The translations under genes were made by a program, and so were the position numbers. Under the pieces are notes generated by a model. The model ran no database searches. It was not told where the DNA came from and saw only the letters and a list, made by a program, of their open reading frames with translations. A stretch of 64,000 nt of DNA from Bifidobacterium oedipodis (GTDB lineage: Bacteria > Actinomycetota > Actinomycetes > Actinomycetales > Bifidobacteriaceae): the NCBI RefSeq assembly GCF_012932425.1, contig NZ_JAAIII010000006.1:1-64000 (forward strand), in the 5' to 3' direction. Positions 16,962 to 26,095 of this stretch are shown here, piece by piece. The number at the start of each line of letters is the position of its first letter. The stretch's first letter is position 1.

Positions 16962-18410
16962 TCAGGCGTGAGCCAGCTCGCGCATCTGCTCAGGTTCGAT
17001 AACCTTCTTGTGTTCGCGGCCTTCCTTCGCGCCTTCGGCACGCTCGTAGGCATCGACCTTCTTCCAACCAGCGAAGTCGATCGGCTTAATGCCACGCTCA
17101 GCCAGCAAGCGGTCGATGGATTCGGGGTCGCGGTCGGCAGCCACGCGTCCGCCCTCAGCAGCCTTGGCCAGATCCTCCAGCATATTGGTCACAATGGCGA
17201 GCGCATCGGACTTAGTGGAGCCGATCAGACCCACCGGTCCGCGCTTGGCCCAACCGGTGGCATACAGGCGTTCGCGCACCTCGGAGCCGGCTTCGGCTTC
17301 GACGGTGATGCGACCGTCGCCATTGGCGTTGGCCAGGTGCGCACCCTTAGTATCGTAGGCGATGCCGGGCGCTTCGGCGGGCTGGTAGCCGATGGCGTGA
17401 TACACGGCTTCGACCGGATAATCGGTGAATTCGCCGGTGCGGCTCATCTTGCCGTCGGCGGAGGTTTCGGTGCGCTCCACACGAATCGCCTTCACCTTGC
17501 CATCCTCGCCGAGAATCTCGGTGGGGGCGGAGTTGAAGTGCACGTAGTACTTGCGGTCGGCGGGGTTGCCTTCGAAGTCGACGTCGCCGTCGTCTTCCAT
17601 GTCTTCGGCCATCTCGCGGATGGTGAACAGCTCTTCGACCATCTGGCGGGTGAGCTTGTCCTGACCGGCCACCTCGATGGTTTCCTCGTCGAGGTCGAAA
17701 TCGTCTTCGTTGATGATGAGCTGCACGCCGGGCAGCTTCTCCATCTCACGAAGTTCCTGCACGCTGAACTTGGCCTGGGCCACGCCGCGACGGATGAACA
17801 GGTGCAGCACGCGCGCCTTGTTGGCACCGATGCCCTCGTACACGTTGTCGGGGATGTCGGTTTTGGCTTTGAGATCGTCAGCGTTGCGCATCAGTTCGCG
17901 GGCCACGTCCATAGCCACGTTGCCGCCGCCGATGACCGCCACGTTTTCGGCCGTCAGCGGCCATTCGCGAGCACCGGTGGGGTATCCGTCGTACCATTCG
18001 ACGAACTTGGCCGCACCGTACACGCCGTCAAGGTCGGCGCCGGGCAGGTTCAGCGGCTTGTCCTTAACCGCGCCGGTGGCGAACAGCACGGCGTCGTAGC
18101 GGGCGAGCAGCTCGTCAAGCGTCACATCCTTGCCGAATTCCACATCGCAGTAGAGGTGGATGTCGGGGTTGTCGAGCGTCTTTTCGAGCGCGTCGGCGAT
18201 GAACTTGATGGACGGATGGTCGGGAGCCACACCGTAGCGCACCAGGCCGAAGGGCACAGGCAGCTTTTCGAACAGGTCGATGCGCGCCTTGGTGCCCAGA
18301 CCCAGTTCCTCGCCGAGCTTCTTGAGCTGGCGCAGGAAGATGTCGGAGGAATACACGCCGGCCGGACCGGCGCCGATTACGGCAATACGAAGTTCTTGAG
18401 ATTCAGTCAC
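16962..18410 (-). CDS. fprA: Ferredoxin/adrenodoxin-type NADP+ reductase, FprA-like
   Basis: The 482-residue product has an FAD-binding Rossmann motif VIGAGPAGVYSSD at residues 11-23, the adrenodoxin-reductase segment PVPFGLVRYGVAPDHPSIK, and an NADP-binding motif VAVIGGGNVAMDVAREL (about 160). The C-terminal part has YATGWAKRGPVGLIG, typical of FprA. It transfers electrons between NADPH and ferredoxin or flavodoxin in the cytoplasm. In strictly fermentative bifidobacteria it probably supplies reductant to iron-sulfur enzymes. The tail after about residue 455 (YERAEGAKEGREHKK) is charged, as in other actinobacterial members. Confidence 0.9.
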   Translation of the reverse strand: MTESQELRIAVIGAGPAGVYSSDIFLRQLKKLGEELGLGTKARIDLFEKLPVPFGLVRYGVAPDHPSIKFIADALEKTLDNPDIHLYCDVEFGKDVTLDELLARYDAVLFATGAVKDKPLNLPGADLDGVYGAAKFVEWYDGYPTGAREWPLTAENVAVIGGGNVAMDVARELMRNADDLKAKTDIPDNVYEGIGANKARVLHLFIRRGVAQAKFSVQELREMEKLPGVQLIINEDDFDLDEETIEVAGQDKLTRQMVEELFTIREMAEDMEDDGDVDFEGNPADRKYYVHFNSAPTEILGEDGKVKAIRVERTETSADGKMSRTGEFTDYPVEAVYHAIGYQPAEAPGIAYDTKGAHLANANGDGRITVEAEAGSEVRERLYATGWAKRGPVGLIGSTKSDALAIVTNMLEDLAKAAEGGRVAADRDPESIDRLLAERGIKPIDFAGWKKVDAYERAEGAKEGREHKKVIEPEQMRELAHA

Positions 18411-18464
18411 GGGGACAAGCCTAGCGCAAGACGGCGAATCGCAACAGGGGCCGACAGCGGAATA

Positions 18465-20852
18465 TCACTGCGATTCCTTATCCACCAAGGCCATCAGCGA
18501 CCACAGAATCGAAACCACATCAATGGCCTCCTGCAAGAACGCACCGACCACCACAGGGATGAGGTTGAACGCGGCGGCGATCATGCCGATCAACGCCAGG
18601 CCGAGGCCCAGCAGCACGGCTTGCAGCATCACCGTCTTGGTACGGCGGGCGATGGCGATGGCGCGCGGCACGCAGGCAATGTCGTCGTTCATGATCACCA
18701 CTTGCGCAGATTGCGAGGCAGCCGTTGACGTGCCGTCGGTGATGGCCATGCCGATGGTCGCGGCGGCCAGCACCGGCGCATCGTTCACGCCGTCGCCCAC
18801 CATCATCGTCACGGCTTTGCTGTCGCGCACGGTGGCTTCGCGCACCGCAGCTACCTTGTCTTCAGGGAACAGTTCAGCATGCACCTCGTCGATACCAACC
18901 TCCTGGGCGATGACGGCCGCCGACGCGGCTTTGTCGCCGGTGAGCATGGTCAGTTCGCCTACGCCCAGCTTGTGCAGCCATGCCAGTGCCGATTGCACAT
19001 TGTTGCGCGGCACGTCACGCAGCACGATGCGCGCGACCAGCACGCCGTCGATGGATACATAAGTGGCCATTTCGTCCGCCGCCAGGGGCGCGAAACGCAC
19101 GCGAGGCACCGTTGTTTCGCCGTTCGTCGCGGCTTTGGCTCCAGTCGTAACGCCAGAAACCGTATTAGCCGCAGCCGTAGCAGTTGTGTCACCGACCGCG
19201 CTCACCGCAGCACCACCAGCCGGCACAACCGGCTGGAATCCGTCGGCACGGGCACTGGCGAAAGCCAAGCGACCGACGCGCACCACATGGCCGTTCACCT
19301 CGCCGCTGACGCCCTTGCCTGCGTCCTCGACGATGTTCTTCACCACCGGATAATCGCGGCCATGGCCCGGCATATCACGCTCAGGGCACTGGCGCTGTCC
19401 AGCGGCATACCGCCCGTTAAGACGGTTCATGGCTTCAAGACCGGCCGCAGCGATGCCCTTGGACAGAATATGCACGGAGTAGCTTTCGACCACGCCCGCC
19501 ATCATGAGCACATGATCGTCGTTCAGCGTCTGTGGCCGCTGTTGCGCAGCCGTAGAGGCCGACGCTGGCCCACCATTGCCGAGCGCACTATTATCCAACG
19601 CAGTATTGCTCAGCGTTGCATTGCCCAGCGCAGTATTGCCCAATGGACGGTCGACGCGCACCACCTGCGGTTGTTTGACGGTAAGCGTGCCGGTTTTATC
19701 AAAGAACACGTGATTCACGCGCCCAAGGTTTTCGAGCACATCCTGTGCTTTGATCAGAATGCCTGCCTTAGCCAATCGCCCAGTGCCAGCCACATAGGCC
19801 ACTGGCGCGGCAATCAGCAGCGGGCATGGCGTGGCCAGCACCAGCACCTGCGCAAAACGCAGCGGCGTGCCAGACACGGCCCACGCCACGCCAGCGATGA
19901 TGAACGCCAATATAGTGAACGGCACCGCAAGCCGATCGGCGGTTTTCACCACGGCCGGTCGCGATTCCTGCGCAGAGGCCACAAGCTCCAGAATGCGCTG
20001 ATACTGCGAATCCTTGGCCACTTCGGTGGCGCGCATGGTCAGCGTGGTGGATCCGTTCACCGCTCCGGACATCACACGCGCACCGGCGAATACCTCGCGC
20101 GGCACAGGCTCTCCGTTGATATTGGATAGGTCGAGCGTGGCCGAGCCAGACAGCAGTTCGCCGTCCACCGGCACGGTTTCGCCGGGCAGCACAATAAGCA
20201 CGTCGCCCAGCGCCACTTCGTCCACCGGCACCGTGCGGAAATGGGCGGACGACTGGCTGTTGTGATTCGCTTTCGTGCGCGCTGCAGCAGCCGAAGCTAC
20301 AGGGCGGAAACCGTCGTCGGCTTTGCCGCTTTGTTCGGCATCGCCAGATTGTCCAGATTCCCCGGATGCTTCAGAGGTAACAACTCTGCCATCGCCAGCT
20401 CCTGCACCAGCACCCACGCCCGGCAGCGTGGCGATATGTGCGATCTGCGGCGCAGCTTGCATCAGCGCGGTCAGATTGCTTTCGGCTTTACCCTGCGCGT
20501 ATTCCTCAATGGCCTCGCCCGAAGAAATCATGAGGGTAACGGCCCAAGCCGCCCAATATTCCTGCACGGCGACAGTGCTGGCAATGGCCACGACGGCCAG
20601 CAAATCAACGCCCACCTGACCATGGCGAATATCGTCGATCATGCCGCGCACAGTGTCGATAATCGTGTACACAACCAGCGCGATAACAATCCACTGGCCC
20701 ACGCCGGGATTCACCGGCCAATCCAACTGCCCCCACGGTCGCCAAGTGGGACACACTATCAGCGGAATCGCCGCGAGGATAACGATGGGCAGCAGCGGTA
20801 CGCGACGGCACAGGTCAATAATTTTAGTGAAGATAGAGATGATTCGACTCAT
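18465..20852 (-). CDS. Heavy-metal-translocating P-type (P1B) ATPase
   Basis: The start is the ATG at 20852, with AAGGAG five bases before it; a TTG at 20855 is less likely. The 795-residue product has the P1B pattern: metal-site helix TPCPLLIAAPVAYVAG (CPL rather than CPC), phosphorylation loop FFDKTGTLTV, TGDKAASAA and VGDGVNDAPVLAAA. No N-terminal metal-binding domain is present. Two inserts are odd: a Gly/Ser/Ala-rich segment in the cytoplasmic loop before the actuator domain, and a five-residue repeat NTALG-NATLS-NTALD-NSALG soon after DKTGT. The metal specificity is not clear; zinc, cadmium or cobalt export is likelier than copper given CPL. It probably confers metal tolerance. Confidence 0.88.
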   Translation of the reverse strand: MSRIISIFTKIIDLCRRVPLLPIVILAAIPLIVCPTWRPWGQLDWPVNPGVGQWIVIALVVYTIIDTVRGMIDDIRHGQVGVDLLAVVAIASTVAVQEYWAAWAVTLMISSGEAIEEYAQGKAESNLTALMQAAPQIAHIATLPGVGAGAGAGDGRVVTSEASGESGQSGDAEQSGKADDGFRPVASAAAARTKANHNSQSSAHFRTVPVDEVALGDVLIVLPGETVPVDGELLSGSATLDLSNINGEPVPREVFAGARVMSGAVNGSTTLTMRATEVAKDSQYQRILELVASAQESRPAVVKTADRLAVPFTILAFIIAGVAWAVSGTPLRFAQVLVLATPCPLLIAAPVAYVAGTGRLAKAGILIKAQDVLENLGRVNHVFFDKTGTLTVKQPQVVRVDRPLGNTALGNATLSNTALDNSALGNGGPASASTAAQQRPQTLNDDHVLMMAGVVESYSVHILSKGIAAAGLEAMNRLNGRYAAGQRQCPERDMPGHGRDYPVVKNIVEDAGKGVSGEVNGHVVRVGRLAFASARADGFQPVVPAGGAAVSAVGDTTATAAANTVSGVTTGAKAATNGETTVPRVRFAPLAADEMATYVSIDGVLVARIVLRDVPRNNVQSALAWLHKLGVGELTMLTGDKAASAAVIAQEVGIDEVHAELFPEDKVAAVREATVRDSKAVTMMVGDGVNDAPVLAAATIGMAITDGTSTAASQSAQVVIMNDDIACVPRAIAIARRTKTVMLQAVLLGLGLALIGMIAAAFNLIPVVVGAFLQEAIDVVSILWSLMALVDKESQ

Positions 20853-21032
20853 CAATTCTCCTTACGCTCGTATACGGAGCCGGACGTCGAGGCTTTCGCC
20901 CGCGCCGGCACTGCAGTCACGCCTTGTTAACCCACCGGCGTCATTGCCAAGGCACTAAGCCCGAGCGCGACCTTCCGATACACGGCGTAAGAATGTCATA
21001 TTCAGTTATCGGTGATTACCGTACCAAAGGTC

Positions 21033-21081
21033 CGGCAAAAACACAAAACCCGCGGCGAAGCGATGTGCTTGCCGCGGGTTT
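21033..21081 (-). terminator. Intrinsic terminator of the htrA-like gene
   Basis: On the minus strand AAACCCGCGGC/GCCGCGGGTTT (21046-21056 with 21071-21081) forms an 11-bp stem followed by TTGTGTTTTTG, 33 bases past the stop codon. Confidence 0.8.
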
Positions 21082-21113
21082 CGCGCTATGGTGCCGTTAG
21101 TAACGGCTTGGGT

Positions 21114-23033
21114 TTACCACAGACCGAACGGATCGTACAGGCCGCCGCCGTCACCGTAGGGGCTCTGGCTGTTGCCGTCCTGATCCTGCTGATCCTGCTG
21201 ATTCTGCTGGTTCTGTTGGTTCTGGTTGTTGTTCGACTCAGAGCGGTTGGAACCGTTGACTGCGGATTCCTCCTGATCAAGAGTGACTTCCACATCCATG
21301 GTCTTGCCGTTCCTTACAAGGGTCAGGGTCGCCTTGTCACCGAGGGCTGCCGCGCGCACGAAGCCGAGCAATGAATAGTTGCTGCTCACCGCGTTGCCGT
21401 TGAAGGCCACGATGGTGTCGCCGCTCTTGATTCCGGCCTTGTCGCCGGGGCCGTCGGAGACCACGTTGGAGACCTGGGAGCCGGCGCGGGTCACGCCGTC
21501 AGCGGTGACCGTGGTGCTCTTGATGGTCACGCCCAGCGCCACATGCTTCACGGAGCCGTCCTTGACGATCTCTTCGGCCACGCGCTTGACCAGGTTCGAG
21601 GGGATGGCGAAGCCGATGCCGATGGAGCCGGCGGAGCTGGACGAGCTGGCAGTGGAAGCGATCGACGAGTTGATGCCGATCACCTGGCCAGCCGCGTTGA
21701 AGGTCGGGCCGCCCGAGTTACCCGGGTTGATGGCCGCATCGATCTGCACGGCGTTGGTCACGATTTCGGAGTTGTTGTCGTCCATCACGCTCACCGGGCG
21801 GTTAAGCGCGGAAACGATGCCGGTGGTGGCTGTGTCGTCATAGCCGAGCGGGTTGCCGATGGCCATCACGCCTTCGCCCACGGCGAGCTTGTCGGAGTCG
21901 GCGAATTCCACAGCCTTCAAGTCGCTCGGCGGGTTGTCAAGCTTGATGACGGCCAGATCGGTGGTGGTGTCGGTACCGACGACCTGCGCGGAATACATGG
22001 TGCCGTTGGACAACGTCACCGTGATCTGCTGAGCGCCGGAAATCACGTGGTTGTTGGTCACAATATGACCTTCAGTGTCGAGGATCGCACCAGAGCCCTG
22101 TGCGGTGCCGTCGCTGGTTTGGGTGGTGATGGCGACCACGGAATCGGAGACGCTGCTAGCCACTGCCTGCCAGTCGGCGGCCTCACCGGACTTGGCGGTA
22201 GCGCTGCCGGAACCGGACTTATTCGAGCTCACATTGCTGAGCGAATTGGAGGTCGGCACCTTGACCCAACCGTTGGTGATGGCAGCAAAGCCAAGGCCGA
22301 GGCTCAGCGCCACGGCCACCACGGCGGCAATCACTGCGGAAAGAATGCTGACGGCGGTTTTCGACATGCCGCGCTTGGCCGCGGCCGGCTGGCCGTCGGG
22401 GCCGTTCGGAACTCCGGGAGCGCCAAACGGGCCTGTTGGAGGCTGCTGGCCACCGTTGTTGGCACCGTTCTGCCCATTCGGATTGATGAAGGGGTTGCCG
22501 TTGTTCTGCGACTGAGCGTTTTGCGCGTTCTGCTGGCCGGCCGGCGTGGAGAACGGGGTATTGGTGAAGTAAGGGTTGCGATTGCCGCCCTGGGGCTGCT
22601 GGCCGTTCTGCGAAGCAGGAGTCTGCGGCTGGCCGCCGAACGGGAATCGCTGGGTTGGCGCGTTCTGCGGGTTCTGCGCATTCTGTGCGTTGGTAACCGA
22701 GGTCGGAACCGGGCCATACGCACCGAATTCGGGGGCAGGGCGGTAAAGCGGCGCGGTCGGCTGCTCTTGTGCGCTGGGCTGCTGGCCCATATTGATCGGC
22801 TGGGTCGGCGCGTTGGAAACCACGGTGCTTTCGCCCTTAGCGGACGCGTAGTCGGGCGCGGGCTCGGAGGTGACCGGAGTCTGAACGGCGGTATCGCCAC
22901 CGTTGGTTTCATTGTTAGTAGTGTTGGTATTGGTAGTGTTGTCGGCGTTGGCGGCGGTTGATCCGCCACTGGTGGTCGGCTGGTTCTGGTCGCCGTTCTC
23001 GGCGTTCCAGGTGCCATTGGTTTCGTCAGCCAT
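21114..23033 (-). CDS. HtrA/DegP-like membrane serine protease with PDZ domain
   Basis: The ATG at 23033 has AAAGGAG five bases upstream, giving 639 residues; a longer frame to 23090 lacks such a site. Residues 1-230 are a low-complexity Asn/Gln/Pro/Gly-rich cytoplasmic region. One transmembrane helix follows (AVSILSAVIAAVVAVALSLG, about 240-265). The trypsin-like domain has the triad in HIVTNNHVISG (His), TTDLAVIKLD (Asp) and NPGNSGGP (Ser), and a PDZ domain (VTRAGSQVSNVVSDGPGDKA) comes next. The C-terminus is Asn/Gln/Asp-rich. Such proteases degrade misfolded proteins outside the membrane. It has its own terminator. Confidence 0.9.
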   Translation of the reverse strand: MADETNGTWNAENGDQNQPTTSGGSTAANADNTTNTNTTNNETNGGDTAVQTPVTSEPAPDYASAKGESTVVSNAPTQPINMGQQPSAQEQPTAPLYRPAPEFGAYGPVPTSVTNAQNAQNPQNAPTQRFPFGGQPQTPASQNGQQPQGGNRNPYFTNTPFSTPAGQQNAQNAQSQNNGNPFINPNGQNGANNGGQQPPTGPFGAPGVPNGPDGQPAAAKRGMSKTAVSILSAVIAAVVAVALSLGLGFAAITNGWVKVPTSNSLSNVSSNKSGSGSATAKSGEAADWQAVASSVSDSVVAITTQTSDGTAQGSGAILDTEGHIVTNNHVISGAQQITVTLSNGTMYSAQVVGTDTTTDLAVIKLDNPPSDLKAVEFADSDKLAVGEGVMAIGNPLGYDDTATTGIVSALNRPVSVMDDNNSEIVTNAVQIDAAINPGNSGGPTFNAAGQVIGINSSIASTASSSSSAGSIGIGFAIPSNLVKRVAEEIVKDGSVKHVALGVTIKSTTVTADGVTRAGSQVSNVVSDGPGDKAGIKSGDTIVAFNGNAVSSNYSLLGFVRAAALGDKATLTLVRNGKTMDVEVTLDQEESAVNGSNRSESNNNQNQQNQQNQQDQQDQDGNSQSPYGDGGGLYDPFGLW

Positions 23034-23265
23034 TGCTGCTCCTTTGTCCTTGTACGTTGAACGTCTTGTGTGGTGCGGCGCTTGCTTCATCCGCCGCTTT
23101 CGTTCGCTACCTATGTAGTAAAGATATCCGCTCTGGAAGTTTCCTGAATGTTAGTTGGAAGAAATAATCGAATCTTCTCGCAACTCACAGGGCAAGCCGC
23201 CTAAACCCCTCAATTTCGGCCATCAATCGATGCACAGCTCCCCCTGTTCGCCTAAAGTGAATCAT

Positions 23266-24555
23266 ATGACAGACCTGCTTGAGCACCCACGCGGAGCCGA
23301 GGCCGGCAAACCCGGCGACCGCAGCGCATTCTCCTTCGAAACCATCACCCGTTTGTCCCCCAGCGCGCAAGGCCTAGGGCGCGACGGGGCCCGATATGGG
23401 CGCACCGGCATCATCCATACGCCGCACGGCGACATTCGCACGCCTGCTTTTGTGCCGGTGGGCACGCAGGCTGCGATGAAAGCCGTGCTGCCTGAAACGA
23501 TGAAGGAGCTTGGTGCGCAGTGCATGCTCGCCAACGCCTTCCATCTGTTCGAACGCCCCGGCGAAGACGTGCTGGACGCGGCCGGCGGTTTGGGGCGTTT
23601 CATGCACTGGGATCGGCCCACTTTCACCGATTCCGGTGGTTTCCAGGTGCTTTCGCTGGGTGCCGGTTTCAAAAAGACGCTGGCGATGGACGTCACCGGC
23701 ATGAAATCCGACGATGTGATCGCCAAAGGCAAGGAACGTCTGGCCTTCGTGGATGAGGACGGTGTGACCTTCAAATCGCCGCTGAATGGCGACAAGCACC
23801 GGTTCTCTGCTGAGATTTCGATGGGCATCCAGCACAAGATCGGCGCGGATATCATGTTCGCGTTCGACGAACTAACCACGCTGATGAATACGCGCGGCTA
23901 CCAGGAGCAGTCGGTGGAGCGTACGTTCCGTTGGGCCAAGCGGTGCGTGGCGGAGCACGAACGACTCACTGCCGCACGCTTGGGCAAGCCGTATCAGGCG
24001 CTGTATGGCGTGGTGCAGGGCGCGAATTATGAGGATCTGCGCCGGCATGCGGCCGAGCAGATCGCCTCGCTGGACTTTGACGGCGTGGGCATCGGTGGTG
24101 CCATCGAAAAACGCATCATAGGCAACACCTGTGCGTGGATCTGCGATGCGATGCCCGAAAGCCGGCCTCGCCACGTGCTCGGCATCGCCTCGGTGGACGA
24201 TATCTTCGCATGCGTGGAGAACGGTGGCGACACCTTCGATTGCGTGGCCCCCGCGCGCTGCGGCCGCAACGGCGCAATCTTCACCCGCTTCGGCCGCTAC
24301 AACATCAAACGCGCCGAACACAAGCTCGATTTCGGCCCGCTGGAGGAGGGCTGCGACTGCTACACCTGCCGCAACTATTCCAGGGCCTATGTGGATCATC
24401 TGCTGCGCGCCCGCGAAATCAACGGCTTCACCCTAGCCACAATTCACAATGAGCACTTCTTCGTGAAGCTGCTCGACGACATCCGCGACTCCATCGACGG
24501 TGGATATTTCGAAGAATTCCGCGACGAGTCGCTGGCGCACTTCTACGGGAAGTAG
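23266..24555 (+). CDS. tgt: Queuine/preQ1 tRNA-guanine transglycosylase
   Basis: The product from the ATG at 23266 has 429 residues. Marks of Tgt are the substrate-pocket DSGGFQVLSLG, the region VQGANYEDLRRHAAEQI, IGGAIEKRI in the GGLSVGE position, the nucleophile region GGDTFDCVAPARCGRNGA, and the zinc site CDCYTCRNYSRAYVDHLL. It exchanges guanine for a 7-deazaguanine at position 34 of tRNAs with GUN anticodons. The longer frame back to 23155 is not supported by a ribosome site. The Shine-Dalgarno before 23266 is weak. No other queuosine genes are visible nearby. Confidence 0.92.
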   Translation: MTDLLEHPRGAEAGKPGDRSAFSFETITRLSPSAQGLGRDGARYGRTGIIHTPHGDIRTPAFVPVGTQAAMKAVLPETMKELGAQCMLANAFHLFERPGEDVLDAAGGLGRFMHWDRPTFTDSGGFQVLSLGAGFKKTLAMDVTGMKSDDVIAKGKERLAFVDEDGVTFKSPLNGDKHRFSAEISMGIQHKIGADIMFAFDELTTLMNTRGYQEQSVERTFRWAKRCVAEHERLTAARLGKPYQALYGVVQGANYEDLRRHAAEQIASLDFDGVGIGGAIEKRIIGNTCAWICDAMPESRPRHVLGIASVDDIFACVENGGDTFDCVAPARCGRNGAIFTRFGRYNIKRAEHKLDFGPLEEGCDCYTCRNYSRAYVDHLLRAREINGFTLATIHNEHFFVKLLDDIRDSIDGGYFEEFRDESLAHFYGK

Positions 24556-24634
24556 GAGGAGGGCTGCCTGTACGGCTCATGTTGTGCGCTGGTTTGCGGG
24601 TGGTTCAGTTGGGTTATAAGGATAGCTCCGCTGG

Positions 24635-24715
24635 GCGAAAGCCCACTGGGCTTTCGCTATTCCAGCTCGTGTCGCGCCGTGACTTTCCTTTCAGGAAAGT
24701 CACGGCGCGACACGC
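24635..24715. terminator. Two hairpins after tgt, the second a perfect 22-bp stem
   Basis: GCGAAAGCCCA/TGGGCTTTCGC at 24635-24657 forms one hairpin. A second runs from 24668-24689 to 24693-24714 with a 3-base loop, pairing perfectly for 22 bp (it includes GTGACTTTCC/GGAAAGTCAC). They separate tgt from tRNA-Leu. The second lacks a U-tail and is unusually long for a terminator, so it may be an intergenic repeat. Confidence 0.55.
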
Positions 24716-24760
24716 CAATTTGCCTACCGCACCCAGTAGTGGTAAATTGTCCTTTTGTCT

Positions 24761-24846
24761 GCGAGTGTGGCGGAATGGTAGACGCGCTGTCTTCAGGTGG
24801 CAGTGAGTGTATGCTCGTGGGGGTTCAACTCCCCCCACTCGCACCA
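24761..24846 (+). tRNA. tRNA-Leu (anticodon CAG)
   Basis: An 86-base class II tRNA: acceptor GCGAGTG/CACTCGC, anticodon stem CTGTC/GGCAG around TTCAGGT (anticodon CAG), a long variable arm (TGAGTGTATGCTCG), T-arm GGGGG-TTCAACT-CCCCC, discriminator A and encoded CCA. Confidence 0.94.
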
Positions 24847-24851
24847 GCAAG

Positions 24852-24890
24852 AAAAGGCTGGAACCGAAAGGTTCCAGCCTTTTTGCTTTT
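24852..24890. terminator. Bidirectional terminator between tRNA-Leu and the ABC permease gene
   Basis: AAAAGGCTGGAACC (24852-24865), a GAAA loop and GGTTCCAGCCTTTT (24870-24883) form a 14-bp stem with T-runs on both strands, serving tRNA-Leu on the plus and the export operon on the minus strand. Confidence 0.85.
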
Positions 24891-24928
24891 CGCTCGCACA
24901 TACGGCAAAAGAGCGCGTCACCCTCAGC

Positions 24929-26095
24929 TCAAGTGGAGCGCAACAACTCCGCAGGATTGACCTTCGTGGCCTGCACGGCGGGCAGTGTTCCGGACACTGC
25001 TCCAGCCACCGCCCCCAGCACAGGTACACCCAGAACCGACACAGGAAGAAGAAACCGCCATCCGTTGGCATAAGCAATTACAGCCGCCGCCTGTGCGCCG
25101 ACGAACATCCCAAGCATGCCGCCAGCCAATCCCAGTAGCATCGCTTCCAGCAGAAACTGCGCGGCGATATGCCATGCAGGCATACCAAGGGCGAGGCTGA
25201 TGCCAATCTCCCTGCGTCGCTCGGACACGGCCATCTGCATCGTGTTGATGATACTGAACGCGGTCACGCCGACCATCACACCAGTGATGATGCCGGCGGT
25301 AGTTTCGGAGTCCTCAAGAAGACCGGCCCGCAGCCGCGCCGGGTCGGATGGGGCGCGCACGGCCACCGTCTCGGGATCGGAGGGCAGCAGCGCCACAGGC
25401 AGAGCCTGTGCCACACGTGTCACGGAACCGTCCTCCACAGCCACGTGCATGACACGTTGCATCGGCAGTATGCCGAGCATGCGCGCGGTGTCCGGCCCCA
25501 TGATGACGGCTGTGGAGAGCGCGGAGCGTCCATCTGCGTCCTGTATGGTTCCCGTCACCCTGAGTCTGACACCGCCTATGTCCACCGCCGCGTCGGGCTG
25601 TGCCATGGTGATACCAAGTTGTCGCGCGAGCCTAGTCCCCAGCAGCACGATGCGGTGGTCGTTGGACGGATCTTCGTCCGGGGGAAGAGGCAGTCCCGCA
25701 GTCAATGCGGCACCACGTGCTTCCAGGCCTTCCATCGAAGCGATGGCGGCGCTGGCCGACACAGATATCCCCCATGCGGTGGACGACACGTCCAAGGAGA
25801 CGCCGGAACCGTCGGGAATGTTGAGCGTACCGGCCTCGATCACTTGGGCAATACCGTCAAGGCGCGCCGTCAGTTCACGTTCATTCAATTCCCAAGCCGA
25901 GGTCGGCAACGTAACCTCGACAGTGGAATCCTCCATGTCGAGGAAGCGTTGCGCGGTGCGGTCACCGGATGCTAGGCCTATGCCTTGCAACGCGACCAGT
26001 GTGGCCGCGCAGAACAGCACGGCGAGCATCGACAGCAGGTTCCTGCGCCATCGGCGCGCCAATGCCAGTAGCGCGCATGTCACGGGGTTCGTCAT
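24929..26095 (-). CDS. MacB/FtsX-like ABC transporter permease
   Basis: The ATG at 26095 overlaps the ATPase stop (ATGA), giving 388 residues. The product has an N-terminal helix (LLSMLAVLFCAATLVALQGI), a large extracellular core domain, and three C-terminal helices. The sequence MAVSERRREIGISLALGMP is the FtsX/MacB hallmark near the second of these. It is the last gene of a four-gene operon encoding lipoprotein, adaptor, ATPase and permease, a Gram-positive MacAB-like exporter. Substrates of such systems include peptides and antibiotics; the one here is unknown. Confidence 0.87.
   Translation of the reverse strand: MTNPVTCALLALARRWRRNLLSMLAVLFCAATLVALQGIGLASGDRTAQRFLDMEDSTVEVTLPTSAWELNERELTARLDGIAQVIEAGTLNIPDGSGVSLDVSSTAWGISVSASAAIASMEGLEARGAALTAGLPLPPDEDPSNDHRIVLLGTRLARQLGITMAQPDAAVDIGGVRLRVTGTIQDADGRSALSTAVIMGPDTARMLGILPMQRVMHVAVEDGSVTRVAQALPVALLPSDPETVAVRAPSDPARLRAGLLEDSETTAGIITGVMVGVTAFSIINTMQMAVSERRREIGISLALGMPAWHIAAQFLLEAMLLGLAGGMLGMFVGAQAAAVIAYANGWRFLLPVSVLGVPVLGAVAGAVSGTLPAVQATKVNPAELLRST

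Noticed and set aside
16869..18728. 619-codon open frame on the plus strand
   Set aside because: Antisense to fprA; its His/Val/Leu/Gly-rich translation is typical of a shadow frame.
21543..22961. 472-codon open frame on the plus strand
   Set aside because: Antisense to the HtrA-like gene, with low-complexity composition and no ribosome site.
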